Position numbers and translations under genes: made by a program | From: Heliocidaris tuberculata | Lineage: Eukaryota; Echinodermata; Echinoidea; Camarodonta; Echinometridae | Length of the DNA stretch: 64,000 nucleotides | Assembly (NCBI GenBank): GCA_025618425.1 | Contig: CM046838.1 | Location: 8,269,655-8,333,654, forward strand | Reading direction: 5' to 3' | The notes under the pieces: model-generated | Databases searched by the model: none | Seen by the model: the letters and a program-made list of their open reading frames with translations, nothing else | What the model was told of the DNA's origin: nothing | Shown: positions 23,601 through 36,800 of the stretch, in pieces | How the letters are laid out: each line of letters opens with the position of its first letter | Position numbering within the stretch: position 1 is the first letter of the stretch

Positions 23601-26600
23601 TCTATAGCATACTTTATTCATTGTCATTTTACGTAATTGTTGACTCTCCTAGCAAAACGTGCATGGGGTGTGTGTGAATGTATGTGGGGGTGCGAGTGTG
23701 TGTGCTAGAGTGATTGGTCGGTGGGGAGGGAGCAGTGCATGTATCTTTATTGGACCGGCTTTTAGATTTGTTAGCAATGAACGTGCATGTATTGAATGTG
23801 CCATAAAATAAAATTAAACAACCAGATGAAGAAAGCAAGGGTTAAAATTTTAATGACGGGGCATATTAGGCCTATGGTTGAAGAGAAAAAAAAAACAATT
23901 TTCACCGAGGTAAAATCTGTAATTTAAAATGTGAGGAGGATTAATTGGGAAACATTAAAACCTAGTTCTGCATATATTTTTATTTATAAAGCTTCGTACT
24001 TTTACACAATACATGCCCACAAAGGTTATCCTTTGGAGCAGGAGGGGCGGATCCCGGTTCTTAGGGTATGCCACAATTATTATCAGAAAAAGTCCAAACG
24101 TACCCTTTCGGCAAAACTAGGGGGAGGGGGGTGTGGACTAATGGTGGCATTCCATTCAACGCGACGCGACCCAACGATACCCACCCTTTCGGAAATGTAA
24201 ATACCGGGGGGGGGGGGGGGCTTATTTGGACGAACAGTGGCATTCCAGTCAACGCGACGAATATAGGAACTTTAAAATTTTACGGGTGCTGCAGCTTCCA
24301 GCCCCCTTGTCACACGCCCATGGTGATGGTGGTGGGTGTTAGGGGTTCGATTGACAAAAAGGCATCAAAAAAAAAATGATGAACAGGGATAAAATCCTAA
24401 GACGAGAATTTAGAATGTACCTGGACAGCCCCTCATGCTAGACTTCGACTGCAATGTCCGCCGATCTTGTTCCTTACGTGTCTAAGCCTATATTGGATGT
24501 CCCAAAAAGAATGCAACATCTGATATCTGCAATGTCAACGACATCATTGACACAGTGTCATTGATTTTTGTTTTACCGGGTAGAAAATTATTTTCCGAAA
24601 AAAATAACCTCATGATCAGCAATTTGGGGGTAAGGCAATTTGATTGCCTTTTAATAAAGAGTCGGGCTGCGGCGTGGAGCGGCGCGGCTCGCTGTGTAGA
24701 AATTTTCCAACATATTTTTAGAATTTTGTGTATGATATCTTCTTCTTTCTTTTTTTTGAGCAGCAAAAAAAAGGATTTTTTTTTTCAAACATTTTTCAGG
24801 AACTTTATGTATGGAATCTTTTTTTTTGTGATTTTTTTTTTTTTTTTTTTTTTTACAAAAAAGCTGCATCCTAATCTCGGGCAAAACAATTGGCCAGTTT
24901 TTTCTTCCTTTTCTTTCCTTCCCTTTTCCATTCCTTCATTTCTTTCTATTATTGTGTATATGTCTGTTTCGTTATTTGACATAATTAGTTTAAATTTCGC
25001 TTCTTCGTTTAGGTTTTGAAGATCACGGTTAAAATCATGTTAAGTTTAGAGAACATTCTTAATCTGGGATCATTTAAGTGGGAACATTTCAATAACAAGT
25101 GTACACAAGGGCGTCGCTAGAGGGGATGTCACCTCTGTCGGCAAAAAAAAAACAAAACAAACAAACAAAAAACAAGGAGGGTGAAGAGGAAAGGGAAAAT
25201 GAGAAAAGACAAAGGAGAAGAAAATATAAAAGAAAAGGGAAACAAAAATAGAAAGAAAAAAGGAATGGAAGAGGGAAGGAATGGAAAAGGGAAGGAAAGA
25301 AAAAAAAGGAAAAACTGGCTAATTGTTTTGCTCGCGAGCGACACTGGAAAGTTAATATTCAGGCAAAAGGCGTCCCCCTTCGCGGCAATAGGCTGCAGCC
25401 TCCGCCCCCTCCACAACCCCCCCCCCCCCCCCCCCCCCACCGACGATTTTCAAAGTTCCGATATTCCGATACAATCTCCATTTCACTCATGTCTTCGTTT
25501 TCAAACCGACAGCAGTCATTATGTTTGTCAATGCAGCTGTATGCATGGGAGCCGTCATGCGCAAGATTCTCGCTGCTTCAAGCATGATAACGGTTGAAAA
25601 AGTAAAACAATTTGAAAACCCATTGCCTCACAAAAATAGTTTTAGAATTAAAACGCTTATCCCAAAATTCATGTTCCTGGACAGGTGTCATTTTACTCGG
25701 GAAAGAATTTTCTACAGAATGAATTAAAAACAAAGGACATTGTGTCAGTTTATGTCTTCGAAATTGCAGAACTCAGGTGTTGCGTTCTTTTTGGGGCGAC
25801 CCTGTTTTGGAGACTTTTTCTTGGTTTAGGCACAGGGATTAAAAATGCAGACCCAGGTGTGTAACTATTCATGGGCTGCGGAGCCGGGGGGGGGGGGGTG
25901 GGCTGGGGGCTGCACTCCCCCCCCCCCACTTTTTTCAGTAGACACGTGAAAAAAAAAATATCGAGAAAAAAAAGGCTCGAAAATTGTCATTAATGAGTGA
26001 AATGAGATCAGCCCCCCCCCCCCCCCTCCAACTTTCAAAAACGCTCCGCGGCCCCTGCTATTTTCATCGCATTTCTTACAGTATGTTTTCGTTTGTTTCT
26101 GTTACTATCATTATTAAGATGAAAAGCCTTCTACGCAGGACGAGGTCACCGTTGAAGTCGGTGGGGCTTCTAAACAGGCGGAGTTGGAGGACCATGGAAT
26201 TTCAATTTCTTTTCCCGCGGGAACCTTTCAGGAACCAGAATTATACAAGATAATCGTAGCAGTTATACGCGATCGTCCAAACATGAATATACCAGATGAT
26301 GAGTCAGTTGCAAGCTATGGGCTACGATTTGACCCTCCTGGTCTCAAGTTCAACCAGCCAGTCAAGATTACCATACCACACTCTACCAACTGTATCAACC
26401 CCGCACAAGTAACACCAGTTGTTGCTTCACTTATTCAGAACACAGGTAGGTAAAATTATATGAAAATTCCTGAATGTCTTTCGAATAATGCAGTGCAATC
26501 GTATCAAATGGGGAAAACGTGTCGCACTTATTGAATTAAGAATATTCAATATTTTTGCAAGTTATCATTAGTGAAAGTAATGTGACATTCTTAAACACAT

Positions 26601-28908
26601 AATGGACTATAACTTCTGCAAATCTGAGCACTGGAGCATAGTTATTTTAGAAATTACACTTTTATGAATATTGCGGGCAGGGCAAAAACCCCCATGTCGC
26701 AAAGTAATAATTTGACATAATTTACGATGTTGGTGAAAAGAAATTTGTCTCACGCTTATAACTAGTGTTATAAAAAACAAACTGATTTGTTGGCTCACAA
26801 GAAAAAAGGATAATGTCTAATAAATATTTTAAAGTTAAATATTTCATGAATGAAATTTGTCATATAAAGGTCCTGGAAACCCACGTTACCTATGCATATA
26901 ACCTCCCTTTATTACCTTTTCCTTAACTTTGACGTTATGTTTCTTTTGTCGGAACCACTGACTAATACCTAATCTCGATTTTACTTAGAATAGAAATGCT
27001 GTTTGAGTATCCACTGTGGAGAAAGTGATGCATATATAAGCGTGTTTGTGACACTATTGTTAAGAAAAGTGACATGCGTTACGATAACGTAAGAAAATGG
27101 TAACCATGTCTGAGACAAATGATTTGCTTTCATAAGTGACCAAACATCTTCTGTGCGAATTATAATAAAGTTTGAATGAAACATGCGTTACTGAAACATA
27201 CTTTACCGGCCATTTTGCACCCTAATTTCTGACTTCAGTTAAAATCAGTAAAATCACAACCGCTCCCTAGCAAACAGCTGTTATAGGGCCACCAAGCGTC
27301 TGAGGATTCCTAGCGACTGTTTATGAGACCACCTGAACTTCAGTATGCTAACGCATCACAATGTAGCATGTTTGTGTTTATGCTACTCAAGAGCAGTTGA
27401 GCCAACAGTTCGTTGTTACAATAAATGTGTTAGCTGTGTACCCTGGGCAATAACTGACAATATATAAAAGAGATCGTTAATGTGCTTTATTCATTAAAAC
27501 GAAAAGTATATATTTTTAGTAAATATTCTCGTAATCAATAACCTACTTAACACGTGGACAATTTTGTAACGTAATTTTCATATACTGTAACGTAGGTTTC
27601 AATTTACTATTTTCTTTATAAACTTAAAGGCATTGATTAACTTTGCCCAGGATTGAAAAAAAAAATCACTGTTCCAGCTAATGCTGTAATCATAATTGCA
27701 AACCTTTAGGTCAGACAGGAATCGCCTGAGTTTTATAAGCTGATCGGTAGTTTATATATCAAGATATTTACGATTGAACATTGATGTCGGGATGGAGTAC
27801 CACCGAACCCTAAAGAACTGTTACGGTTGGCATACCTCGCTCTATCACAGAATACCGTACGGGCTGGAAACCCGCTCTGAAATGCTTGGTTTTTGTGACT
27901 GCAGCGCAGCGAAGAAGCCGAGCGACTTGCGCTAGCGATTGATCGCGATTTTCTCTTTTTTAGGATAGTAAACGGGTTCCATTTTCTCTCATACTTTCAC
28001 ATATCCTTAATTATACATGTAGTTAGAGGACTGCACACAATTCACTGGCATATGAGCTGATTTTACCATTTTTCACAAAGTTAATCAATCACTTTAATGT
28101 AAGTGTACTATAGCCTATAGGGTGAATACTCCCTAGTAAACAAAAGAGACAAACAAAAATATTATTCCTACTGAGTATGCATTCTTTGATTTGGAATTCA
28201 GACTAGTCAATACTGCATTCAATCCAGTGGTAACGTAGGTTTCAGTGTCCTGTAATCAATGTAAAATTCAAATGTGGAAAAGTATTCAATGATTTTAGAT
28301 GAGTGGATTTTTGTTTTTAAATGATCAGCATACTTCAGGGTTGGCGAAATTATAGATTTAGTATCCTCAAGCTGTGTATCAACGCCTCTGCAGTAACGGT
28401 TAATGGATCATTATGGATGTTGCCTAACGAACGCGATTATTTCTTGAAGTTATAATTTTTACGTTTTGATTTCATTGGGACATTATCTGTTTTGTCTCTT
28501 TTGATGATCAGATATTCTTTAAAACGTCGAGATGGGGAAAACAAAAGCCAAAACTCAGGCTAAGTATAGAAAATTAAAGAAGGAAAACAAATGGGAGAAG
28601 CTGCATTTCTAAAGTGGTCGAGCTATATAGAACATTTTTGCATTTTAAACCCTATAAAACTGTATTGCTAATGCAATTTATCCCTCGCATGGGGGCATAT
28701 AAGCCTTAAGGATTATAATTTTTCTTCATTTTCTCCCCCTTTTATTTCTCTCTTTTTGGCGCCCCATTCAAGTGCCCCCCCCCCCCAGTGGGTATCGTTT
28801 TATAGTCGGCGCCTTCATTGCCACTTGTTATTATTATTGTTGTTTTAATTATCATTATTATTATTATTATTATTATTATTTTAATTATCATTATTATTAT
28901 TATTATTG

Positions 28909-28968
<60 letters not shown>

Positions 28969-30537
28969 TATTATTATTATTATTATCATTATTGTCATTA
29001 TTAAGAGGAAAATAAATTCAAGCTTTTCTCGTCTTTAGTTCGTCAGTGCTATATGGACGCTTCAGTAATTTTAGTCCAATCATGAAATTCATAGACTTGA
29101 AGGAATTGTTAAATATTTTTCTTTCTGAGATTTAAGCCAAAACATATACAGTACAACTCGGGATGGTGGCATTATAGATGATCTTATGTCGCTATGCATA
29201 TACATACAACATGTACTGTAAGTCAAATGTGATCGTTAGGGTGCAACTATCGCTTTAGATGAAAAGAGGCTGTTTCCGCCTTATCAATCGGCTTATTGTC
29301 ACTTTCATTCTACTGAAACGGCTCCGGTAAAAGTCCTTAATGATCTTCTGCATGCTGTGGACAAGAGGCGCGAAGCCGTCCTTATTCTTCTGGACTACTC
29401 TGCCGCGTGATACGCTAGATCATCGTGGTCTCCTTCATCGTCTGGAGTCTGACTACGGTATCACAGGAACTGGGGAGCGTTTCATCAAGTGTCTTGTCGG
29501 TGATTTTTACTGACAAATTTGCTCTCAGCCAATCAGATGCAAGGATTTCAGTAGCTTATAACAGTTGTCGGTAAAAATCACTGACAAAGCGCTCCCCTGT
29601 TCTCCATTGGATAGAATCCTATTTGGATGGACGCAGTCAGAAGGTGATTGTTAAATGGTTCCTGTTCCAAACCCTTCTCCAACCCTTATGGGGTCCCGCA
29701 GGGCTCCCCCGTTGTTGGGCCCCTGATGTACCTTTTGTATACCGGTCCTTTGGGAAGAATTATTAGCTCTCGTTGTGGTATCCAAATAAACTTCAGCTCA
29801 ATGAACTAAAAACCAAGATTTCCTTAATGTATCATCCAAGTTTCGTAATACTGACCGTCTGCCTTGACTGGATTTAGAATCAGGAAGCATTACTGTTTCG
29901 GAGAGTGTTCGAGACCTCGGGGTCACAATTGACAACAACCTGACCCTTAATCAACAAATCAAAAACAACTGTCGATGCGCTTCATGGGGCGTTAGTGAAA
30001 TTGGAAAGATAAGGAAATATCTTGATACGTCAGCTACTGAACGATTAGTGCATGCCTTCATTTCTTCTCATTTGGACTATTGCAGTGGTCTGCTTGCTGG
30101 TCTTCCGCATTCCCACATTGCACCCCTTAAAAAAATACAAAATACTGCCGCTAGACTGGTTACCCGTACTAAAATGTCAGAACACATCACCCCTGCTGTC
30201 TTACAATCCCTTCACTGGCTCCAGATCCATGAAAGAATCATCTTCAAGGTTCTTCTTCTAGTCTACAAAATCAAGCACAACCTTGCTCCATCCTACCTTC
30301 AAGACCTTGTTTCTCTGCGTTCAGCATCTGTATCTTCAGCAACTTAGACGTCTCCGTTCCGCCACCACTGCCAATCTTCAGTTATCTCCCGGACCCCGTA
30401 CCAGTACTCGTTATGGGCGATCGTGCCTTCTCTTCTCTTGCCCCCAAACTCTGGAACAATCTTCCTATTTATATTCGACAGGCCTCCACCATAGATTCCT
30501 TCAAATCACTCCTTAAAACTTACCTCTTCAGGCAATC

Positions 30538-30575
<38 letters not shown>

Positions 30576-30713
30576 TATATTGGTAATAGTTGTTAAACAT
30601 TTTTGTATGTACTTTTTCATTTATTTTCTTCTCTCTTTTCTCTCTTCTTTCCATTCTGTTACCTTTCCATGCGCTTGGAAACATGGTATTAAGCGCTTTA
30701 TAAATGTTGTATG

Positions 30714-30803
<90 letters not shown>

Positions 30804-33800
30804 CATGGTTCTGGGCCCTCTTGCATAAAAAGTTGCTATTAAACGCAACTCAAAAACTTTAACGCAACTCAATTTTCAACCAATCAGGATCGCGTATTTG
30901 GGACTTGCGTTTATTTTTTTGAGTTGCGTTTAATCGTAACTTTTTATGCAAGACGGCCCTGGAATGTAAATTCGGTAATTTGTAAAGAAATTGTTACACT
31001 TAATGTTTTGAGACTTCCTCTCAAAGTATCATCATATTGTACATGAAACATACGTTACCATTTTTTATAGTGACGCAGGATTCCAAATGATATCGAAATG
31101 AATATTGTTTGGCAATAGGTATTAGGGGGCGATTTAAGGAAAGCCTTGTGTCGGATATTGGAGCAGCCATGGTCACATGTTAAGAAAAATAGAGGAATGT
31201 GCGATGGATATTCACATAAAAAGGTCGAAATTCTATTGATTACGTAACGATAAAGTAGGACTCCCTACTAGACAAGCCGCTAAACAGTGAAAAGTCGTCT
31301 GCTGCATGCAAAGAGTTTCTTTGGAGTTTTGTAGAAAAAAAGGGGCATTCCAGAGGAGTTATCGGTGTTTATGACTTTTGGAACAGCTTCGCTTCTTAGA
31401 GTTCTTTATGTGAGTTTACTTTTGTAACATCATACGTTTGTAACATCATACGTTACTCATATGTGAAACATACGTTACCATATTTAAATCTGCTGCATGT
31501 TCCTTAGTAAAGACGTGATGCATATTGTTTGTTTATATTCGTTAAACACAGTCAACTGGAAACACTTTTTTCAGTAAATGAGGCGAACATGTTCAAGTAT
31601 CGGAAAAATACAAGCAACACTTGAACCTTTACTGTACACAACCTCTTACATGGCTGTTGTCATGGTTGTAGTTGATTTTTTTTTTCTCATGATGGGAGAA
31701 AATTATCAATTTCTTTGATATCATTAGGCATAGCTAGTAATAAAAATTATTAGCAACGTACATCCCTACAATTACAAAGTACGTTACAGAGGTAGAATTC
31801 ATCTGTTTACTTTCAAGAGTGAGACAATAAAAAAATTGAAAATATTACGTGCTCTTATTCTTCTGAATCGAAATTTACAGTGTAATCTTTCATTCTTTTC
31901 ATGTCAGAATGGTTTTGAGAATAGTTTAAATTTCCCAAATTCCTAAAATCGAATGGTACATTTTTAGTGGTTTTGGCCCCACAGAGTATTTGGTACAGCA
32001 CCATTTTCTTGCATTTACAAAGCGCTTCACAATTTTCTCCACAAGCTTGTAACTTGGGAACTTAGTATTTGACCTATATGAGTTGTAAATGCTCAGGATG
32101 GCAAAAATTAGGCCTACATTACCTATCCTAAGTAAATCAAGAATTAAGGATTAATTGAACGGTAGTTTGATCCATCCTGTTCAAATCTGCTCAAAGTCTA
32201 AAACACTATCTTATGAATCATTCATATAGGTCAGCCACAAGTATCAAGGAAAACGTCATTAACTTCGACCGATGACCCTCCGTACTGTAGGGTGCACATG
32301 GGATTTCTCGACCTCTCCATAAACTATTGTGCTGAATGGTGGGTCCTCATTCCGCTCTACCAACAGGAAAATCGACAATTACTTTGCACTCCTTACGTAC
32401 CGGAATTGATTGGACGAGGACCAGAGATGGGTATTCGACTACATGTTCATGCAGACAATCCTTTGATTGAAGAGGTAAGCAGAAGGTCGTAATAGATTTT
32501 ACTCTGTAATTTGCCAGAGCGGATAACAACCTTTTTTTTCGTTTACTTACGTGGACCTACACACTTGGAAGCTTCGTATGAAAAATGTGTGACATCACTT
32601 ATTACAAATTACGTGGTATAAAGCTTTTGAATGCTTAAATATCTAAAGTCCAATTCACCCCTGTTAACACTGATGCCAACATATAATTTGAGTGTCGTTA
32701 TGCTATTTGCCACTTGGAATAGGAAGAATATAACATTTTCTTTTAACGTGACAAAGGCATATTCTAGTACAAGGAGGCTATCCCCCTACAGATTTTCATT
32801 AACGAAAATAAAATAATAGACAAAAGCCAATTTTTAAGAGTGATAAAGACATTTGTAGGTAATGAACACTCTAAAAAACGTCAAGTCATTTTTTTGACCA
32901 GATTGCCTGGTCACATTTTCAGATTTTAGTCATTCTGACTAGGATTCTGTTCATTCTACTAGGATTATATTCATTTCAAACAAGAAGCTGGTAGTTTTGA
33001 CTAGAAATAGTGCGAGATTTTCATTTTAAAAAGTCTGCTCTTTTGCATTGCACATGCACACTCGTACATTATGAATATTAAGCATGGATTATGAAGCCGA
33101 AATTGAAAGGAAGGGCAAAGAGGTGATCCAGCCATCGGATCTATGAGTCTCTTCATAAGGACAGGAATGACCTTTTAGGCCGGTAGACTAGTCACCCCAT
33201 TACACCCAAAAATTTCAATCCTTGAAGAGACTTAGATCGTCTAAATCAGTGACAAAAAAGGTTGTCAGCTTGATCATAGCTGTTGGGTTTAGCTCACAGA
33301 GTCTCGGAAACAATCCCCAAAGTCAGGCCAATTTCACCCCGCCAGCCCTTGCCCCGAACTTGCCAGTAGGAAATAAATAGTATGACTGGACATTACAAAA
33401 CACTCACACAGCAAATAAAATGACAAAAATTTCTGTCAGGATGGGTTGTTAGACGAACCTTAAAAATTGGGGTGAATTTTTCCCCTTAACACTTTCAGTG
33501 CCGATGTCACATATATGTGACAGATAGACTTGTCATTTTCATTCACCAATCCTCGACCACAGGATAGGTATATGGTAGTCAATGTGTATCAAAACTTTGA
33601 GCACAAATCAAGCATTCTAAATATATGATTACAATTGTGTGCAACTATAGAAATTTTCAGAGAAAATTACAGATTAAAAAAAAAAGATATTACCTTATTT
33701 CAGCATGAAACAATGGTAAACAAATGAGAAACCTCAAACGAATGGACAAAAAGAAACTCAAATGCAATTTTCAATAATTCTTATGCATAAAGTTTGGTAA

Positions 33801-36800
33801 AGTAATAATGTTTGGTATCATAAGAAATGATAATAAATTTCCTACAAGTTTTGTAAACAATATTTTGTGAAGTAATAGACGTTTAATGAAGTACAGACAT
33901 TTGAAAAGTAAGCATTGATCATCTTTTTGGTAAAATATTGAAGAGAGCTAAAGCCCTTGGCAGAGTAAATGTTACAACCCTTATAGGTGAAATGGACTGA
34001 CTATTTTGGGACAGATTTCCAGACTATCATGAATAAAGTCCAAGATTTGATTTTCAAAAAAGTGTAAAATTGTCTCTAGTCTCTCTCCAAGAATCAAAAT
34101 CAAATATAAAGTGGAGATTTTGAGCAGATTTCTCGACGTACTTGCCCCCAACGTAGAAATGTTTGTATTATTATTGCATTTTGGAGAAGGGATGAAAAGC
34201 AATTTTACCTCACCATACATTTTGGTAGACGTTTGTTGAAGTGTGCGCCCGTAAAAATCGAAAAAAATTACCTTCAAAAGGTTGAAAGTGATTTTTTTTT
34301 CCTATCGCTATAGGTCGCTTTGATTCCTCCTGTATATATAAATATATTTCTGATTATGGATTTTTTCTGCAATGTGTTCTTACTTATTTTGTCTCTATTT
34401 ATTATATAACATATCCAAGGACATACAAAAGGAAGAAAAAAGGAGGTCTTATCGCAAAACCCATCGTTCGGTGCCGTTCGACGTCGCTCTCCAATCAGGT
34501 GGCATCACAGTATCGTGTAAGCAAGAGGATGCGTTGGTTGGAAACGAGGTACTGGTATTCCAGTTGATTTTTCTTTTTTATATGATTATAGGTATACAGG
34601 CTTAGATGTTGGCTTGAGTTCCTAACACAAGCGTTACCAAACTCTGCCACAAATCAACTACATATTTGCATGGTTTTACGTTTTCGAGGTCATTGTTTAC
34701 AAGAGATTTCATACTTACAAATTGCTCACCGAGCCTACAAATCGAATCGCAAGTGAAAATAAAGACGCCATATTTCCTTTATAGGTGAAAATCTGTGACA
34801 AGAATTCATTGTAAAGAAAGGGTTCGTATACAATAGATCAAACAATTATGAAGGTGATTTAAATTTTAAACTTAATATCTAATATCCAGTGTCATGGGTC
34901 TATGTACAGCTTCTTAAGAAAAAGTTAAGTTCTGGTAAAGGTGAAAAATAATTTGTGAGCCTTCTCAATCCTTTTTATGTCAGTATGGAAGAACATCATA
35001 GCAGAAATGTCCCCTGAAAAGGATTGCTCTTCAAATGCCCTCATCATGGACATATGAAGGGAAATAGCTTAAGTGTTCTGGCCGAACATTAATGACACAT
35101 GTGTATGCAAGTCCCATATACCCATTTCTATGTGCAATGTGTGTGCTTTTCGGCGAGTTTGGGTCGATTTCTTCTCATTTTGATAATTCCAAAAGCTCAC
35201 AGTAAACACAAATTCTTATGTGGACATGACCAACCTTTCCCAATTATTTTGAGACGGTTTCTTTCACAATGTAATCACATGGCCAGAACTCATCTTTTAA
35301 TACATATATACTTAGTTAACTTTAACAGTTAAATTTATGGCTCTTTGCATGATATAATATATCTTGGCTTGTTGGGCGTCGGACAAAAAAACTCGATGAA
35401 AAACAGAAATGTTTTTATCGTCAAGCGCCAATTTTAACTGTTTAAATAAGTAAATATGTCTATAATTCATCGCATTGTATTAGATTTTCGTTAGAACTAA
35501 GTAAACAGTCGCCTAGTATATTTCACTTTTAATTGCAGAAGAAAATCTCTTTGAGGGATGTCCGCAGTCAAACGAGACACATCATACTCCTCCCATTGAT
35601 GCAAAATCAAGAAAGCTCAGAATTCCAGTTGATTACCATCATAGTCTCACAAGTTGGGAATCCTGGAATGTCTCGGTCACTCTCATTTGTCATTAGATAC
35701 AGAGGTAACTGGAATTAATTCGACGGTTAGGGAAGATAATACCAAAAGACAAGGTGATATTTTTATCAAATCATTAATTTTAGTAAATCGGAATGAGTAA
35801 AAGGCATCACGAATTTGTTTTGAAAGATTGCACATTGATTTTGAAAGTAGCTTATGTTCTGCAGAAAACAAGGAGTTTCGTAATTAATAGCTTAGGCTTA
35901 GGGAGACTAGAGGGACAAATGTGGGAAAAAAAGCTTGTCCAAGGATATAAGCAACGAGCAAAGATCGAACCCGGGACCTCTCGTATGAGAGTCAAGAGCC
36001 TTCACCAATATACCACAGTGCTAGTCAGGGGCGGATCCAGGATTTTGTAAAAGAGGGGGCACAGAGCTGCAAAAGTGCGCAATTAAGGGGGAATTTTGGG
36101 GGGTTTCAAAAGAGGGGGCACGGGCCGATTTTCCCCCTATGTAGATCCGCCACTGGTGCTAGTTATAGATGTTGTTATAACTTAAACCTACGAGGGATCT
36201 TTCCTGGCCTCCCCCCCCCCCCCCACCACCTGCTCCTCCCAGACAGTTCTAACAACCTGTAGTCGCCATTGAAAAAGTGTTTCCATTCTTGTATAATAAT
36301 GACCAAAGAAGTATATCATAGCAATTAGCGTTTCCTTTAGCAAAATTAGTGTAATTCCCTTTTCAGCTTTTGGATCGTTAAAAAATCTTTGATAATTAGG
36401 ATAAGAGAAATATTGTTGTTGTTTTTCTTTCTTTTTTTACCAGATGAACCACCAAGTCCTATTGCACCACACTCACAACCCATTCGGTAAGTTGTGAATG
36501 AATGTTGTATTGTTGTGTATGTTAGATACCATTTTATTGTAGAATTGGGTTCACCTAACGGGGTAATAATGTTTGAAATAATTACAATTTCAATAGCAGA
36601 AGGCCTTTCGGCAATGTCATCGGAAGCGAAACCGTTTAGCGCAAAGGCATAATGATTATGTAACTTTGAGCGAAGAAAGTGCAGTGCGAGAAACACAGGT
36701 CTGTGATTTTCTTAGTTGTGTTTTAGTCGTTTCGTTGATTCCTGTAAGAGCCGCTGGGGTTCTAGCTTTGCCCTTCACACCGCTCTGCTCAGCGCGTGCT

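Larger units (their letters stand above)
29330..30802 (+). mobile_element. L2-like LINE, 5'-truncated and broken, with (TTA)n tail
   Basis: Plus strand. Near 29380 a reverse transcriptase segment (VLILLDYSAA) with stop appears; it continues GITGT, is interrupted by a MITE, and resumes with WIESYLDG and VPQG-like sequence. The C-terminal part 29900-30340 reads VRDLGVTIDNNLTLNQQIKN, then ISSHLDYCSGLLAGLPHSHI and LQSLHWLQIHERI. After a frameshift it ends GDRAFSSLAPKLWNNLPIYI and TYLFRQS stop near 30540. The tail is TAG repeats, GCGCTTTATAAATG and TTA repeats, typical of L2. Confidence 0.88.
26446..32229 (+). other. Intron 5 (5.8 kb)
   Basis: Contains repeated TGAAACATACGTTACC motifs in both orientations (27177, 27192, 27586, 28229, 31044 and 31464), a long TTA microsatellite, an L2-like LINE with a nested MITE, and another MITE. 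The DNA from 26450 to 27170, 27210 to 28770 and 31080 to 32229 shows nothing else that I recognise. Confidence 0.7.

Noticed and set aside
25181..25597. 138-codon lysine/glutamate/glycine-rich frame
   Set aside because: Purine-rich low complexity ending in a poly(C) tract, within transposon-derived DNA; no family signal.
26136..26138. CAG as acceptor of exon 5
   Set aside because: It would begin the exon in phase 0, whereas exon 4 ends in phase 1; the AG at 26117-26118 restores the frame. It remains possible if exon 4 is wrong.
28772..29038. 88-codon tyrosine/isoleucine-rich frame
   Set aside because: It is the (TTA)n microsatellite read through.
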